From positions 1 through 61,040 of the forward strand of contig JAHHTU010000010.1 in NCBI GenBank assembly GCA_020024455.1: 61,040 nt of DNA, given 5' to 3'. Shown here in pieces: positions 35,591-43,395 of the stretch. The notes beneath the pieces were generated by a model, which saw only the letters and a program-made list of their open reading frames with translations, was not told the DNA's origin and searched no databases. This DNA is from Anaerotignum sp. (GTDB lineage Bacteria; Bacillota; Clostridia; Lachnospirales; Anaerotignaceae). Both the position numbers and the translations under genes were made by a program. Every line of letters starts with the position of its first letter. Positions within the stretch are counted from its first letter, which is position 1.

Positions 35591-36100
35591 ATGGATAGTG
35601 ATTTTGCAAATATCAAACAATTTTTACAATCACCGGATATGCAACGAGATGATTTTGAATGGAACGGCGTGATTTGGGTGGATTGGAGAGAAGAAGATAC
35701 AGAAGTTGTTGCGGCGATTGCAAAAAAAGTGCCACTTGCATATACTGTATTGTCAACAACATTGCCAAGAGGCATAGATATTGTATTGCAATTTCAGGGT
35801 ATGCAAACCAAAATACCATATGCAACAGCATATACAGACCGTGACACGACATTGTTTGCCATCGCAGACATCATACAACCGACATATGAGTTGAGATGGT
35901 ATCTGCCATCTTTGGGCAGTGATACATTGGGCTTTTGTGTATTGCCAACACAGGAATGGGAAGTTTTAGAAAAAATATATGGTGAAGAAAAAACAAAATG
36001 GTATTTTTCGCCTGTATCGGAACATCGAGCAATGTTTGATATGGATATGGACGAAATATTTACTTTGTTAGAAGAAAGAGAAGAACAGAAAGGGGAATAA
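35591..36100 (+). CDS. Hypothetical protein
   Basis: This 169-residue acidic soluble protein (MDSDFANIKQFLQSPDMQRDD...) has several aromatic and Trp residues (WNGVIWVDWREED, LRWYLPSLG) and a Glu-rich end. I do not recognise the family. No signal, membrane span or Cys motif is seen. It lies between the two zinc-ribbon paralogues and ends 4 bases before the second, so all three probably form one transcription unit with proB. Confidence 0.7.
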   Translation: MDSDFANIKQFLQSPDMQRDDFEWNGVIWVDWREEDTEVVAAIAKKVPLAYTVLSTTLPRGIDIVLQFQGMQTKIPYATAYTDRDTTLFAIADIIQPTYELRWYLPSLGSDTLGFCVLPTQEWEVLEKIYGEEKTKWYFSPVSEHRAMFDMDMDEIFTLLEEREEQKGE

Positions 36101-36104
36101 GCAT

Positions 36105-36749
36105 ATGAGTTTTTGTCCAAAATGTGGGAGAGAAATTGTAGATGAGGCATTTGGTTGTCCTGTGTGTGCGTTCCAAAAAGAGGAACTCACAGAACAAACA
36201 GAAAGCCAACAGCCAGACAACAATCAAACAGAACAAAACCAACCTTACCAAGGTGGTGCAGGCAACGCAAACAACAACCAGCCATATCAAGGTGGTGCAG
36301 GCAACACAAACAACAACCAGCCATACCAAGGCGGAGCAGGCAACACAAACAACAACCAGCCATACCAAGGCGGTGCAGGCAGCACAAACAACAACCGACC
36401 ATATCAAGGCGGAGCAGGCAACCAAAATGCACAAGGTACATGGGCACAGAACAACAACCAAAATACCACATGGAATCAGGCACCTTATCAAAATACACCC
36501 ATACAACAAACCGATTATATACAGACACCCATTCGTGTGATGTGTATTGCATTGATTATATTGACCGGTGGGATTGGTGCGATTGTCAGCTTGGTATGCG
36601 GGATTGTGATGATGAAAAATGAAATCGAAGAATACAGAAAATTTGGGCAGTTGATTACCATTGTCAGCACCGCAATGCTTGCACTCTTCTTCTTGTGTTG
36701 TGTATTGGGCGTATTTGGCAATATCATTGACACATATATGTACTTTTGA
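36105..36749 (+). CDS. Zinc-ribbon membrane protein with Asn/Gln/Gly tandem repeats
   Basis: The 214-residue protein has an N-terminal zinc ribbon (FCPKCGREI ... GCPVC, about 4-22) and a low-complexity linker (about 45-107) made of nearly five copies of a 13-residue unit NQPYQGGAGNTNN. Another Asn/Gln region follows (about 108-140). Two C-terminal membrane segments (about 143-168 and 182-208) match those of the paralogue at 35168. The repeat linker is probably flexible and may vary in length between strains. Function unknown. Confidence 0.82.
   Translation: MSFCPKCGREIVDEAFGCPVCAFQKEELTEQTESQQPDNNQTEQNQPYQGGAGNANNNQPYQGGAGNTNNNQPYQGGAGNTNNNQPYQGGAGSTNNNRPYQGGAGNQNAQGTWAQNNNQNTTWNQAPYQNTPIQQTDYIQTPIRVMCIALIILTGGIGAIVSLVCGIVMMKNEIEEYRKFGQLITIVSTAMLALFFLCCVLGVFGNIIDTYMYF
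36237..36425 (+). repeat. 39-bp in-frame tandem repeat, nearly five copies
   Basis: Units start at 36237, 36276, 36315, 36354 and 36393 (the last is partial), each encoding NQPYQGGAGNTNN or a near variant. Unit length is a multiple of three, so copy-number change keeps the frame. The copies differ at a few third positions, such as GGTGGT against GGCGGA. Confidence 0.9.
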
Positions 36750-36750
36750 T

Positions 36751-37386
36751 ATGCATATCTATGATTTTTTTGGTTCTGCTGTTTGTCATCAAATGGCAGA
36801 ACGCAGTTTTTGGATAGCAGGCATACAAACCCCCCTGTGTGCCAGATGTACGGGGATTGAAGCCGGCTTTTTATTCGGGTGGCTGTTTTTGCTGTTATGT
36901 CGCAGAACAAATGGCAATCAACCCTTTTCGCTGGCAGGGATTTTGTTGGCGGCATTTTGTTTTATCCCGATTGGGATAGATGGCGGCGGCAGTTATATTG
37001 GCTTGCTGGAAAGCAATCACTTTCGACGTGTGGTGACAGGCAGTTTGGCAGGCGTTGGATTGCCGGCGTTGTTTTTGCTTGTGGCAAATTTTCAACCGCA
37101 GGCACAAAATCAAACGCCCATATATCGCAATATCTGGGAGCAAGTGGGTTTGCTTTTGTTTACACTTTTGTATGGATTGGCTGTATATTTTGGATATTTG
37201 CCGTATACACTCGTTGCAGTGGTATCCATGCTTGGTGTGATTTGCTTTTATGGAAGTTTTTGGTTTTTGATTGTGCGATTGCTTACCATAGGCAAAAAAT
37301 TTCCTTGCATTTTGACGGCATTTGCAGGGGGGCTGTTGACGGCAAGTTTGGTAGCAATTTGTATGCATATGATAAAGGGAATGTAA
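36751..37386 (+). CDS. DUF2085 family membrane protein
   Basis: This 211-residue polytopic protein starts MHIYDFFGSAVCHQMAERSFW and has the DUF2085 signature: CHQ, RSF, then PLCARCTGIEAG with two Cys. About six membrane segments follow. Metal or redox binding by the Cys/His residues is plausible but unproven. ATG 36751 is used; it lies one base after the stop of the zinc-ribbon gene with no clear ribosome site, so translation is probably coupled. A frame running upstream from 36661 lies inside the previous gene and is rejected. Confidence 0.85.
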   Translation: MHIYDFFGSAVCHQMAERSFWIAGIQTPLCARCTGIEAGFLFGWLFLLLCRRTNGNQPFSLAGILLAAFCFIPIGIDGGGSYIGLLESNHFRRVVTGSLAGVGLPALFLLVANFQPQAQNQTPIYRNIWEQVGLLLFTLLYGLAVYFGYLPYTLVAVVSMLGVICFYGSFWFLIVRLLTIGKKFPCILTAFAGGLLTASLVAICMHMIKGM

Positions 37387-37430
37387 AAAGCTATTTTTTT
37401 CGATGTGTTTCGGAAAAAACAGCTTTTTGC
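37385..37430 (+). terminator. Hairpin between the DUF2085 gene and proA
   Basis: AAAAAGCT (37385-37392) pairs with AGCTTTTT (37421-37428), and six T residues (37394-37399) pair with six A residues (37414-37419) inside. The T tract after the stem is short, so termination may be partial and proA could be reached from the proB promoter. Confidence 0.55.
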
Positions 37431-37448
37431 TCTGATAAAGGAGGGAAC

Positions 37449-38696
37449 ATGATGACATTACAAGAAATGGGGCAAGCGGCAAAAGATGCGGCAGTGGCTT
37501 TGGCAACATTGCCAACCGCAACAAAAAATGCAGTGTTGCAAAAAGCGGCTGATGCGTTGTTGATTGCAAAAGAGCAAATACTGGCAGAAAATAAAAAAGA
37601 CGTACAAACCGCAGTGACAGCAGGTATCAAAGGAGCGTTTATCGACAGATTGACATTGGACGAAAAACGCTTGGCAGATATGGCAAATGGTTTGCGGGAA
37701 GTGGCAGCATTGAATGACCCTGTGGGGAAAATAAGGTCTATCAACACATTGGAAAATGGTCTGGTTATCAAACAAGTGTCTGTGCCTATGGGCGTGATTG
37801 GCATGATATTTGAGGCAAGACCGAATGTGACAGCCGATGCATTTGGATTGTGTTTCAAAGCAGGCAGTGCAGTGTTGCTCAGAGGTGGAAAAGAGGCGAT
37901 TGCAACCAACAAAGCAATCGTATCTGTATTCCAAAAGGTGTTGGAAGATATGGGCTTACCGAAAGCGGCTGTGCAAATCGTACAGGATACTTCCAGAGAA
38001 ACCGCAAGCGAAATGATGCGTTTGGACAAATATTTGGATTTGCTCATTCCAAGAGGTGGTGCAGGGTTGATACAGACCGTTGTACAAAACAGTACCGTAC
38101 CCGTCATTCAGACAGGTGTGGGGAATTGCCATGTATACGTAGATGCAAGTGCAGACTTGCAAAAAGCCGTCAACATTGTATTGAACGCCAAAACACAACG
38201 CCCCGGTGTTTGTAATGCCTGTGAAAGTCTGTTGATACACGAAAGTTTACAAGATAGCTTTTTGCCTATGATTGCAGAAGCATTGCAACAAAAACAGGTG
38301 GAACTCAGAGGCGATGCAACCGTATGTCAAAAAGTTGCGGGTACGGTGCAGGCAACCGAGCAAGACTGGGCAACAGAATATGCAGATTATATCCTTTCTG
38401 TAAGAGTGGTGAAAAATATAGACGAAGCCATTGCACACATTCGCAAATATTCCACAGGACATTCAGAGGCGATTGTGACAGAACATACCAAAAATGCAGA
38501 ACGCTTTTTGCAGGAAGTGGACGCAGCGGCGGTATATGTCAATGCTTCCACCAGATTTACCGATGGGGGACAATTTGGCTTGGGAGCAGAAATCGGTATC
38601 AGTACCCAAAAATTACACGCAAGAGGCCCAATGGGCTTAAAAGAATTGACCACAACAAAATATATGATTTATGGTGATGGGCAAATTCGAATATAA
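37449..38696 (+). CDS. proA: Glutamate-5-semialdehyde dehydrogenase (gamma-glutamyl phosphate reductase)
   Basis: ProA reduces gamma-glutamyl phosphate with NADPH to the semialdehyde, which cyclises towards proline. The 415-residue protein has the aldehyde-dehydrogenase-like fold with VPMGVIGMIFEARPNVTADA, KAGSAVLLRGGKEA, the catalytic Cys region RPGVCNACESLL and GGQFGLGAEIGISTQKLHARGP. ATG 37449 follows AAAGGAGGG; upstream in-frame sequence as far as 36879 overlaps the DUF2085 gene and is not coding here. Confidence 0.95.
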   Translation: MMTLQEMGQAAKDAAVALATLPTATKNAVLQKAADALLIAKEQILAENKKDVQTAVTAGIKGAFIDRLTLDEKRLADMANGLREVAALNDPVGKIRSINTLENGLVIKQVSVPMGVIGMIFEARPNVTADAFGLCFKAGSAVLLRGGKEAIATNKAIVSVFQKVLEDMGLPKAAVQIVQDTSRETASEMMRLDKYLDLLIPRGGAGLIQTVVQNSTVPVIQTGVGNCHVYVDASADLQKAVNIVLNAKTQRPGVCNACESLLIHESLQDSFLPMIAEALQQKQVELRGDATVCQKVAGTVQATEQDWATEYADYILSVRVVKNIDEAIAHIRKYSTGHSEAIVTEHTKNAERFLQEVDAAAVYVNASTRFTDGGQFGLGAEIGISTQKLHARGPMGLKELTTTKYMIYGDGQIRI

Positions 38697-38701
38697 ACAA
38701 C

Positions 38702-38736
38702 AAAAAAAGTCTTTCTGCAAAGAAAGACTTTTTTTA
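38702..38736. terminator. Bidirectional terminator between proA and rpmB
   Basis: AGTCTTTCT (38708-38716) pairs with AGAAAGACT (38721-38729), extended by A and T runs on both sides, so it serves both convergent genes. Confidence 0.88.
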
Positions 38737-38745
38737 TATGGAAAA

Positions 38746-38949
38746 TTAGATTGCACGAGTTACTTTGTTCGCACGCATACATCTTGTGCAAATGTAGATA
38801 GATTTTACGTTGCCGTTATTTTCTACAATTTTGATTTTTTTCACGTTAGGTTTCCATTTTCTGTTTGCACGTCTACTAACCTGACTACGGTTAATGCTAA
38901 TTCTATGACCTCTGATTTGGCCTTTTTCACAAATTTCACATCTAGCCAT
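38746..38949 (-). CDS. rpmB: 50S ribosomal protein L28
   Basis: This 67-residue basic protein of the large subunit keeps two Cys pairs (CEIC at 4-7 and CTRC), so it is the zinc-binding (C+) form. The core GHRISINRSQVSRRANRKWKPN is typical. The start at 38949 (MARCEIC) has AAGGAGGTG upstream. A longer frame from 39021 would run through the promoter and is rejected. Confidence 0.96.
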   Translation of the reverse strand: MARCEICEKGQIRGHRISINRSQVSRRANRKWKPNVKKIKIVENNGNVKSIYICTRCMRANKVTRAI

Positions 38950-38992
38950 TGTTCGCACCTCCTTAACTGCTTGTATGTGACATAACAAAGTT

Positions 38993-39021
38993 ATTCTAGC
39001 AGAAAACTTTCTGTTTTGCAA
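38993..39021 (-). promoter_or_regulatory. rpmB promoter
   Basis: On the minus strand, TTGCAA (39021-39016) and TAGAAT (38998-38993) are 17 bp apart, about 44 bp before the start. Confidence 0.7.
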
Positions 39022-39186
39022 GGAAAATCAATTTTTTTTTCAATATTTTTTTTATGCTTTGGCAGAATATGGACTTTTGGGATACAAAAAGATGAAATCG
39101 TAAGAAAAACTTAATATTTTTATAATAAAACACAAAAAAAACAATGCTATACTAAACCAAAGCAATCAAAAAAGGAGGAAATGACA

Positions 39187-40065
39187 ATGAGAAAAACAGC
39201 GTTGTTTGCGATATTGCTTTGTTTGGGGTGTGCAAGCGTGGTATCTGCGGCACAAAAACAAGTGGTGATTACATTGGACGAAAAACCTGTGACATTGAAA
39301 CAGGAGGTTGTGTATGAAAATGACCGTATGATGTTACCGGTTCGGGATATGGCAGAGGTATTGGACGCAAAAATTACATATGATACCAAAAACAGAATGG
39401 CGATTGTGGAAAAACGTATGGCAACCGTTTTGGACAGCAACCAACAGCCTTTGGTTTGGAATGTCAAAATGGGGCTGGACAGCGAATATGTGACGCTGAT
39501 GGACAGATATGAGTTGTTGCTGGATACAAAGCCTTTGATTGTGGATAATCGTGCCTATTTGCCTTTTCGTGCATTGGCAGAAGCCATGAATGTAGATGTT
39601 GTTTGGCATACAGACGGCAATACGGATTATGTGGATTTGCAATCTGCACATTTGCCAAAAGTCACATTGACACAAAAAGGAGCATTTGACAGAGAAACCA
39701 TGAGTATGGTATTGGAATGGCAAAATCAGGAGAACCATCGTTTTGATGCCACAGAAGGATTTCGTTTGGAAAAATGGAACGAAAAAACATGGGAAGAAGT
39801 CGTTCCTGACCAAGAAGTGGCACAGAACAAGGATACATACAGTATCCCAACCGGTGGGCCGACAGATGGCAAAAGAGAAAAGAAATTGACATTTTGGCAA
39901 TGGGAAAACAAAATGCCAAGCGGGAAATATCGGGTTGTGGTACCATATCACTATGTAGAGGGGAATGGCGAAAGCAAAGATTTCTTTACATTGGACAGCA
40001 GTCCCGCATTTGAAAAAGGTACAAAAACCACATATGTGGCATATTGTGAGTTTTTGGTACCATGA
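39187..40065 (+). CDS. Secreted protein with a copper-amine-oxidase-like stalk domain
   Basis: The 292-residue protein has a signal peptide (about 1-22, MRKTALFAILLCLGCASVVSAA). One full stalk domain (about 25-140) shows the paired pattern MMLPVRDMAEVLDAKITYD ... AYLPFRALAEAMNVDVVW. A C-terminal beta-rich domain (about 150-290) with FRLEKWNEKTWEEV resembles Ig-like wall-protein domains. The predicted location is extracellular; the function is unknown. The start at ATG 39187 has AAAGGAGGA 7 bases upstream; the ATG at 39181 is too close to that site. Confidence 0.8.
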   Translation: MRKTALFAILLCLGCASVVSAAQKQVVITLDEKPVTLKQEVVYENDRMMLPVRDMAEVLDAKITYDTKNRMAIVEKRMATVLDSNQQPLVWNVKMGLDSEYVTLMDRYELLLDTKPLIVDNRAYLPFRALAEAMNVDVVWHTDGNTDYVDLQSAHLPKVTLTQKGAFDRETMSMVLEWQNQENHRFDATEGFRLEKWNEKTWEEVVPDQEVAQNKDTYSIPTGGPTDGKREKKLTFWQWENKMPSGKYRVVVPYHYVEGNGESKDFFTLDSSPAFEKGTKTTYVAYCEFLVP

Positions 40066-40083
40066 TGCCAAAACAAACCATAT

Positions 40084-40117
40084 GGAGGAAAAGAGATTTT
40101 GCTTTTCCTCCTTTTTT
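40084..40117 (+). terminator. Intrinsic terminator after the stalk-domain gene
   Basis: GGAGGAAAAG (40084-40093) and CTTTTCCTCC (40102-40111) form a perfect 10-bp stem with an 8-nt loop, followed by six T residues. Confidence 0.9.
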
Positions 40118-40138
40118 CAAACAAAAAAACGGAAAGAG

Positions 40139-40167
40139 TTGTATTTTCAACTGTTTTGCGGTATGAT
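40139..40167 (+). promoter_or_regulatory. Promoter of rnz-tsaD
   Basis: TTGTAT (40139-40144) and TATGAT (40162-40167) are 17 bp apart, 47 bp before rnz. Confidence 0.65.
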
Positions 40168-40214
40168 AGGACATAAGAATTTTTACTGACAGATGAAAAA
40201 GGAGATATAAATTT

Positions 40215-41132
40215 ATGTTGGATATTTGCTTGCTGGGTACAGGTGGTATGATGCCCATGCCAAGCCGTTTCTTGACAGCGATGCTTGCAAGACTCAATGG
40301 ACGTATGTTGTTGATTGATTGTGGAGAAGGTACACAGGTGACAATGAAAACATTGGGTTGGGGCTTTAAGGCGATTGATGTCATTTGTTTTACACATTTT
40401 CATGCAGACCATATTTCCGGATTGCCGGGATTGTTGCTCACGATTGGAAATGCAGGCAGAACAGAGCCTTTGACATTGGTAGGGCCGGCAGGTTTGCGTC
40501 ATGTTGTGGACGGTTTGCGACGGATTGCACCGGAACTGCCTTTCCCAATCGCATATATAGAATTGGACAAAGATACACAGTCCCCCCTGCAGGTGGGCGA
40601 ATTTTTGATTTCTTACTGCCATGTGGAGCATATGGTCAAATGTTATGCATATCGCATTGATGTCAAAAGAAAAGGAAAATTCGATGCCAAGAAAGCAGAG
40701 GCATTGGGATTGCCCAGACCATTGTGGGGAAAATTACAAAAAGAAGGCTCTGCGGAATATGAGGGCAAACAGTATAGTGCAGATATGGTTTTGGGAGAAG
40801 AACGGGAAGGCATTGCAATGGCGTATTGCACCGATACCCGCCCTGTGGACAGGCTCATTCCCTTTGCAAAAGATGTGCAGTTGTTTATTTGTGAGGGAAT
40901 GTATGGGGAGGAAGAAAAGAAACAAAAAGCCGTTGAACATAAACATATGCTCTTTTCCGAAGCGGCAAGATTGGCAAAAGAGGCAAATGCAAAAGAGTTA
41001 TGGCTGACACATTTTAGTCCGTCTTTGCATGACCCGACAGAATATTTACAAAATGCATTGGATATTTTCCCGAATACCATATTGGGTGAAGAACGAAAAT
41101 GGACAACATTGTATTTTCCAAAGGAAGGTTAA
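40215..41132 (+). CDS. rnz: Ribonuclease Z
   Basis: RNase Z cuts the 3' trailer from precursor tRNAs that lack an encoded CCA, which fits the CCA-less tRNA-Thr at the start of this window. The 305-residue metallo-beta-lactamase-fold protein has the zinc motif THFHADHISG (HxHxDH), a lone CHVEH histidine region, YCTDTRP and the C-terminal LTHFSPS. Length is normal. It ends two bases before tsaD, so the two are co-transcribed. Confidence 0.92.
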   Translation: MLDICLLGTGGMMPMPSRFLTAMLARLNGRMLLIDCGEGTQVTMKTLGWGFKAIDVICFTHFHADHISGLPGLLLTIGNAGRTEPLTLVGPAGLRHVVDGLRRIAPELPFPIAYIELDKDTQSPLQVGEFLISYCHVEHMVKCYAYRIDVKRKGKFDAKKAEALGLPRPLWGKLQKEGSAEYEGKQYSADMVLGEEREGIAMAYCTDTRPVDRLIPFAKDVQLFICEGMYGEEEKKQKAVEHKHMLFSEAARLAKEANAKELWLTHFSPSLHDPTEYLQNALDIFPNTILGEERKWTTLYFPKEG

Positions 41133-41134
41133 GT

Positions 41135-42169
41135 ATGGAACAAAAAGAACAAAAAGACATTTTGATATTGGCAATCGAAAGTTCCTGTGATGAAACAGCG
41201 GCGGCTGTGGTCAAAAATGGTCGAGATGTGCTTTCCAATGTGATTTCCTCACAAATTGATTTGCATACATTGTATGGCGGCGTTGTGCCGGAAATTGCGT
41301 CCAGAAAACATATGGAAGCCATTGATGGCGTGATTACAAAGGCATTGGAACAGGCAAATGTTACATTGGCAGACATTGACGCCATTGGTGTGACATATGG
41401 CCCCGGTCTTGTTGGGGCTTTGCTTGTGGGATTGGCAGAAGCCAAAGCACTGGCATTTGCCACAAACAAACCTTTGATTGGCGTACATCATATCGAAGGA
41501 CATATTTGTGCCAATTATATCGAGCATAAAGATTTTGCACCACCGTATATGACATTGGTGGTTTCGGGCGGACATTCTCATTTGGTGTATGTGTCTGATT
41601 ACGGGAAATATGAAATCATTGGCAGAACCCGTGACGATGCGGCAGGGGAAGCGTATGACAAGGTGGCAAGAGCCATCGGCATGGGTTACCCTGGTGGGCC
41701 GAAAATTGATGCTGCTGCAAAAAAAGGCAATCCCAATGCGGTAAAATTTCCAAGGGTGTTCTTGGAAGAAGATAGTTATGATTTCAGTTTCAGTGGCTTG
41801 AAATCTGCGGTATTGAATTATGTCAATAAACAAAAAATGATGGAACAACCCATTGTGCCGGAAGATATTGCGGCAAGTTTTCAACAGTCTGTGGTCGATG
41901 TGTTGGTGACAAAAACCATCAAAGCGGCAAAAGAAAAAGGTGTATCCCAAGTGGCTTTGGCAGGCGGTGTGGCATCAAATTCCTGTTTGCGTGAACGTAT
42001 GCAAAAAGCTTGTGAAACAGAAGGGTTTAGACTGAGTATTCCCTCTCCCGTTCTTTGTACGGACAATGCGGCAATGATTGGTTGTGCGGCGTATTATGAA
42101 TATTTGGCAGGTGTCAGAGATGGCTGGGATTTGAACGCAAATCCAAGTCTCAAATTGGGAGAACGATAA
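41135..42169 (+). CDS. tsaD: tRNA N6-adenosine threonylcarbamoyltransferase
   Basis: TsaD transfers the threonylcarbamoyl group to A37 of tRNAs that read ANN codons. The 344-residue protein has the ASKHA fold with LAIESSCDETAAAVV at the N terminus, the metal-binding HHIEGHI, VVSGGHSHLV and GGVASNSCLR. The start at ATG 41135 has AAGGAAGG upstream. The other enzymes of the complex (tsaB, tsaC, tsaE) are not in the window. Confidence 0.96.
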   Translation: MEQKEQKDILILAIESSCDETAAAVVKNGRDVLSNVISSQIDLHTLYGGVVPEIASRKHMEAIDGVITKALEQANVTLADIDAIGVTYGPGLVGALLVGLAEAKALAFATNKPLIGVHHIEGHICANYIEHKDFAPPYMTLVVSGGHSHLVYVSDYGKYEIIGRTRDDAAGEAYDKVARAIGMGYPGGPKIDAAAKKGNPNAVKFPRVFLEEDSYDFSFSGLKSAVLNYVNKQKMMEQPIVPEDIAASFQQSVVDVLVTKTIKAAKEKGVSQVALAGGVASNSCLRERMQKACETEGFRLSIPSPVLCTDNAAMIGCAAYYEYLAGVRDGWDLNANPSLKLGER

Positions 42170-42170
42170 G

Positions 42171-42205
42171 AAAAAAAGGAGTATACCATGTATACTCCTT
42201 TTTTT
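42171..42205. terminator. Bidirectional terminator between tsaD and deoB
   Basis: AAAGGAGTATAC (42175-42186) and GTATACTCCTTT (42190-42201) form a perfect 12-bp stem with a 3-nt loop, with A and T runs on either side. Confidence 0.92.
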
Positions 42206-42210
42206 GATGG

Positions 42211-43389
42211 TTATTTCAAAATATCCTGCAAAAAGCTTTCTGCCTCGAATGTTGCACCCAATCCCAAATAGTCGGATATGGTTTGCCCCAAATCGGCAAA
42301 AGATTTGCGTACACCCAAGTCAACGCCTTCTTTGACGTGTTTGCCATATACCAAAAGCGGTACATATTCACGGGAATGGTCTGTGCTTGGTGTGGTGGGG
42401 TCACAACCGTGGTCGGCTGTGATAAACAAAATGTCGTCATCATGCATGGAAGAAATGATTTCGGGTAATTTGCCGTCAAAATATTCCAATGCACTTGCAT
42501 AGCCTTCCACATCGTTACGGTGTCCGTAAATCATGTCGGTATCTACCAAATTGGTGAATAAAATGCCTGCAAATTCCTCTTTGGTATACAAAATGGTTTT
42601 GTCGATACCGTCGGCATTGTTTGTGGTGTGGTCTGTGCGTGTCATGCCACGATGTTCAAAAATATCTTCGATTTTACCAATGGCTGTGACGTTCAAGCCT
42701 TTTTCTTTTGCCAAATCCAGTATGGTTGTACCGGTTGGCTCTAATGAGAAGTCTTTTCTGTTTTTGGTACGGGTATAATTGCCGCTTTCGCCGACAAAAG
42801 GTCTTGCGATGACACGGGCAACACCATAATCACCTGTCAAAAGTTTTCTGGCTGTTTCGCAAATTTCATATAATTTGTCAACAGGAATGACATCTTCGTG
42901 TGCAGCGATTTGGAATACACTGTCCGCAGAAGTATACACAATGGGATAGCCTGTTTTGACGTGTTCATCACCTAAGTCCTGTATGATGACAGTACCGGAA
43001 GCGGCATAGTTGCCCAATGTTTTTGTGCCGATGGCTGTTTCAAATTTGTCCATGATTTCTTTGGGGAAACCGTTTTCTGTGAATGTGGGGAAAGGTTTTT
43101 TTGTGATAACCCCAGCCATTTCCCAGTGTCCGGTTGTGGTGTCTTTGCCGATGGATTTTTCAGCCATTTTGCAATAAGCACCTTTTGGTTGTGCCACTTT
43201 ACCCAACAAGTCAATGTCTTTGCCTTGGATATTGCCCAAACCCAAAGATGCCATGTTTGGCAAACTGGTTTGTGGTCTTGCTTTTTTGATATTCACCAGT
43301 GTGTTGCTGCCTACATCGCCAAAATCAGCGGCATCTGGTAATTCGCCAATCCCAACGCTATCTAATACAACGATAATTGCTCTTTTCAT
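42211..43389 (-). CDS. deoB: Phosphopentomutase
   Basis: DeoB interconverts (deoxy)ribose 1-phosphate and 5-phosphate, linking nucleoside breakdown to the pentose phosphate pathway. The 392-residue alkaline-phosphatase-superfamily protein starts MKRAIIVVLDSVGIGELPDA and has the metal motifs VLDSVG, TADHGCDPTT and STDHSREYVP. ATG 43389 is preferred from family alignment and ribosome-site spacing; ATG 43395, which abuts the pdp stop, is possible. It works on the product of the gene before it. Confidence 0.95.
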   Translation of the reverse strand: MKRAIIVVLDSVGIGELPDAADFGDVGSNTLVNIKKARPQTSLPNMASLGLGNIQGKDIDLLGKVAQPKGAYCKMAEKSIGKDTTTGHWEMAGVITKKPFPTFTENGFPKEIMDKFETAIGTKTLGNYAASGTVIIQDLGDEHVKTGYPIVYTSADSVFQIAAHEDVIPVDKLYEICETARKLLTGDYGVARVIARPFVGESGNYTRTKNRKDFSLEPTGTTILDLAKEKGLNVTAIGKIEDIFEHRGMTRTDHTTNNADGIDKTILYTKEEFAGILFTNLVDTDMIYGHRNDVEGYASALEYFDGKLPEIISSMHDDDILFITADHGCDPTTPSTDHSREYVPLLVYGKHVKEGVDLGVRKSFADLGQTISDYLGLGATFEAESFLQDILK

Positions 43390-43395
43390 TGTCAT

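Noticed and set aside
36237..36425. The 39-bp repeats considered as a CRISPR array
   Set aside because: Units are directly adjacent with no spacers and keep one reading frame, so they are coding repeats.
36142..36622. Alternative-frame proteins rich in Thr, Gln and His over the tandem repeat
   Set aside because: They are out-of-frame readings of the 39-bp repeat; the real frame carries the zinc ribbon and membrane segments.
36879..37448. An upstream extension of proA overlapping the DUF2085 gene
   Set aside because: The DUF2085 protein explains this DNA. proA has a strong ribosome site at 37449, and the extension is Cys/Trp-rich and unlike ProA.
38950..39021. An N-terminal extension of L28
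   Set aside because: The extension covers the promoter and ribosome site of rpmB, and L28 begins MARCEIC in related bacteria.
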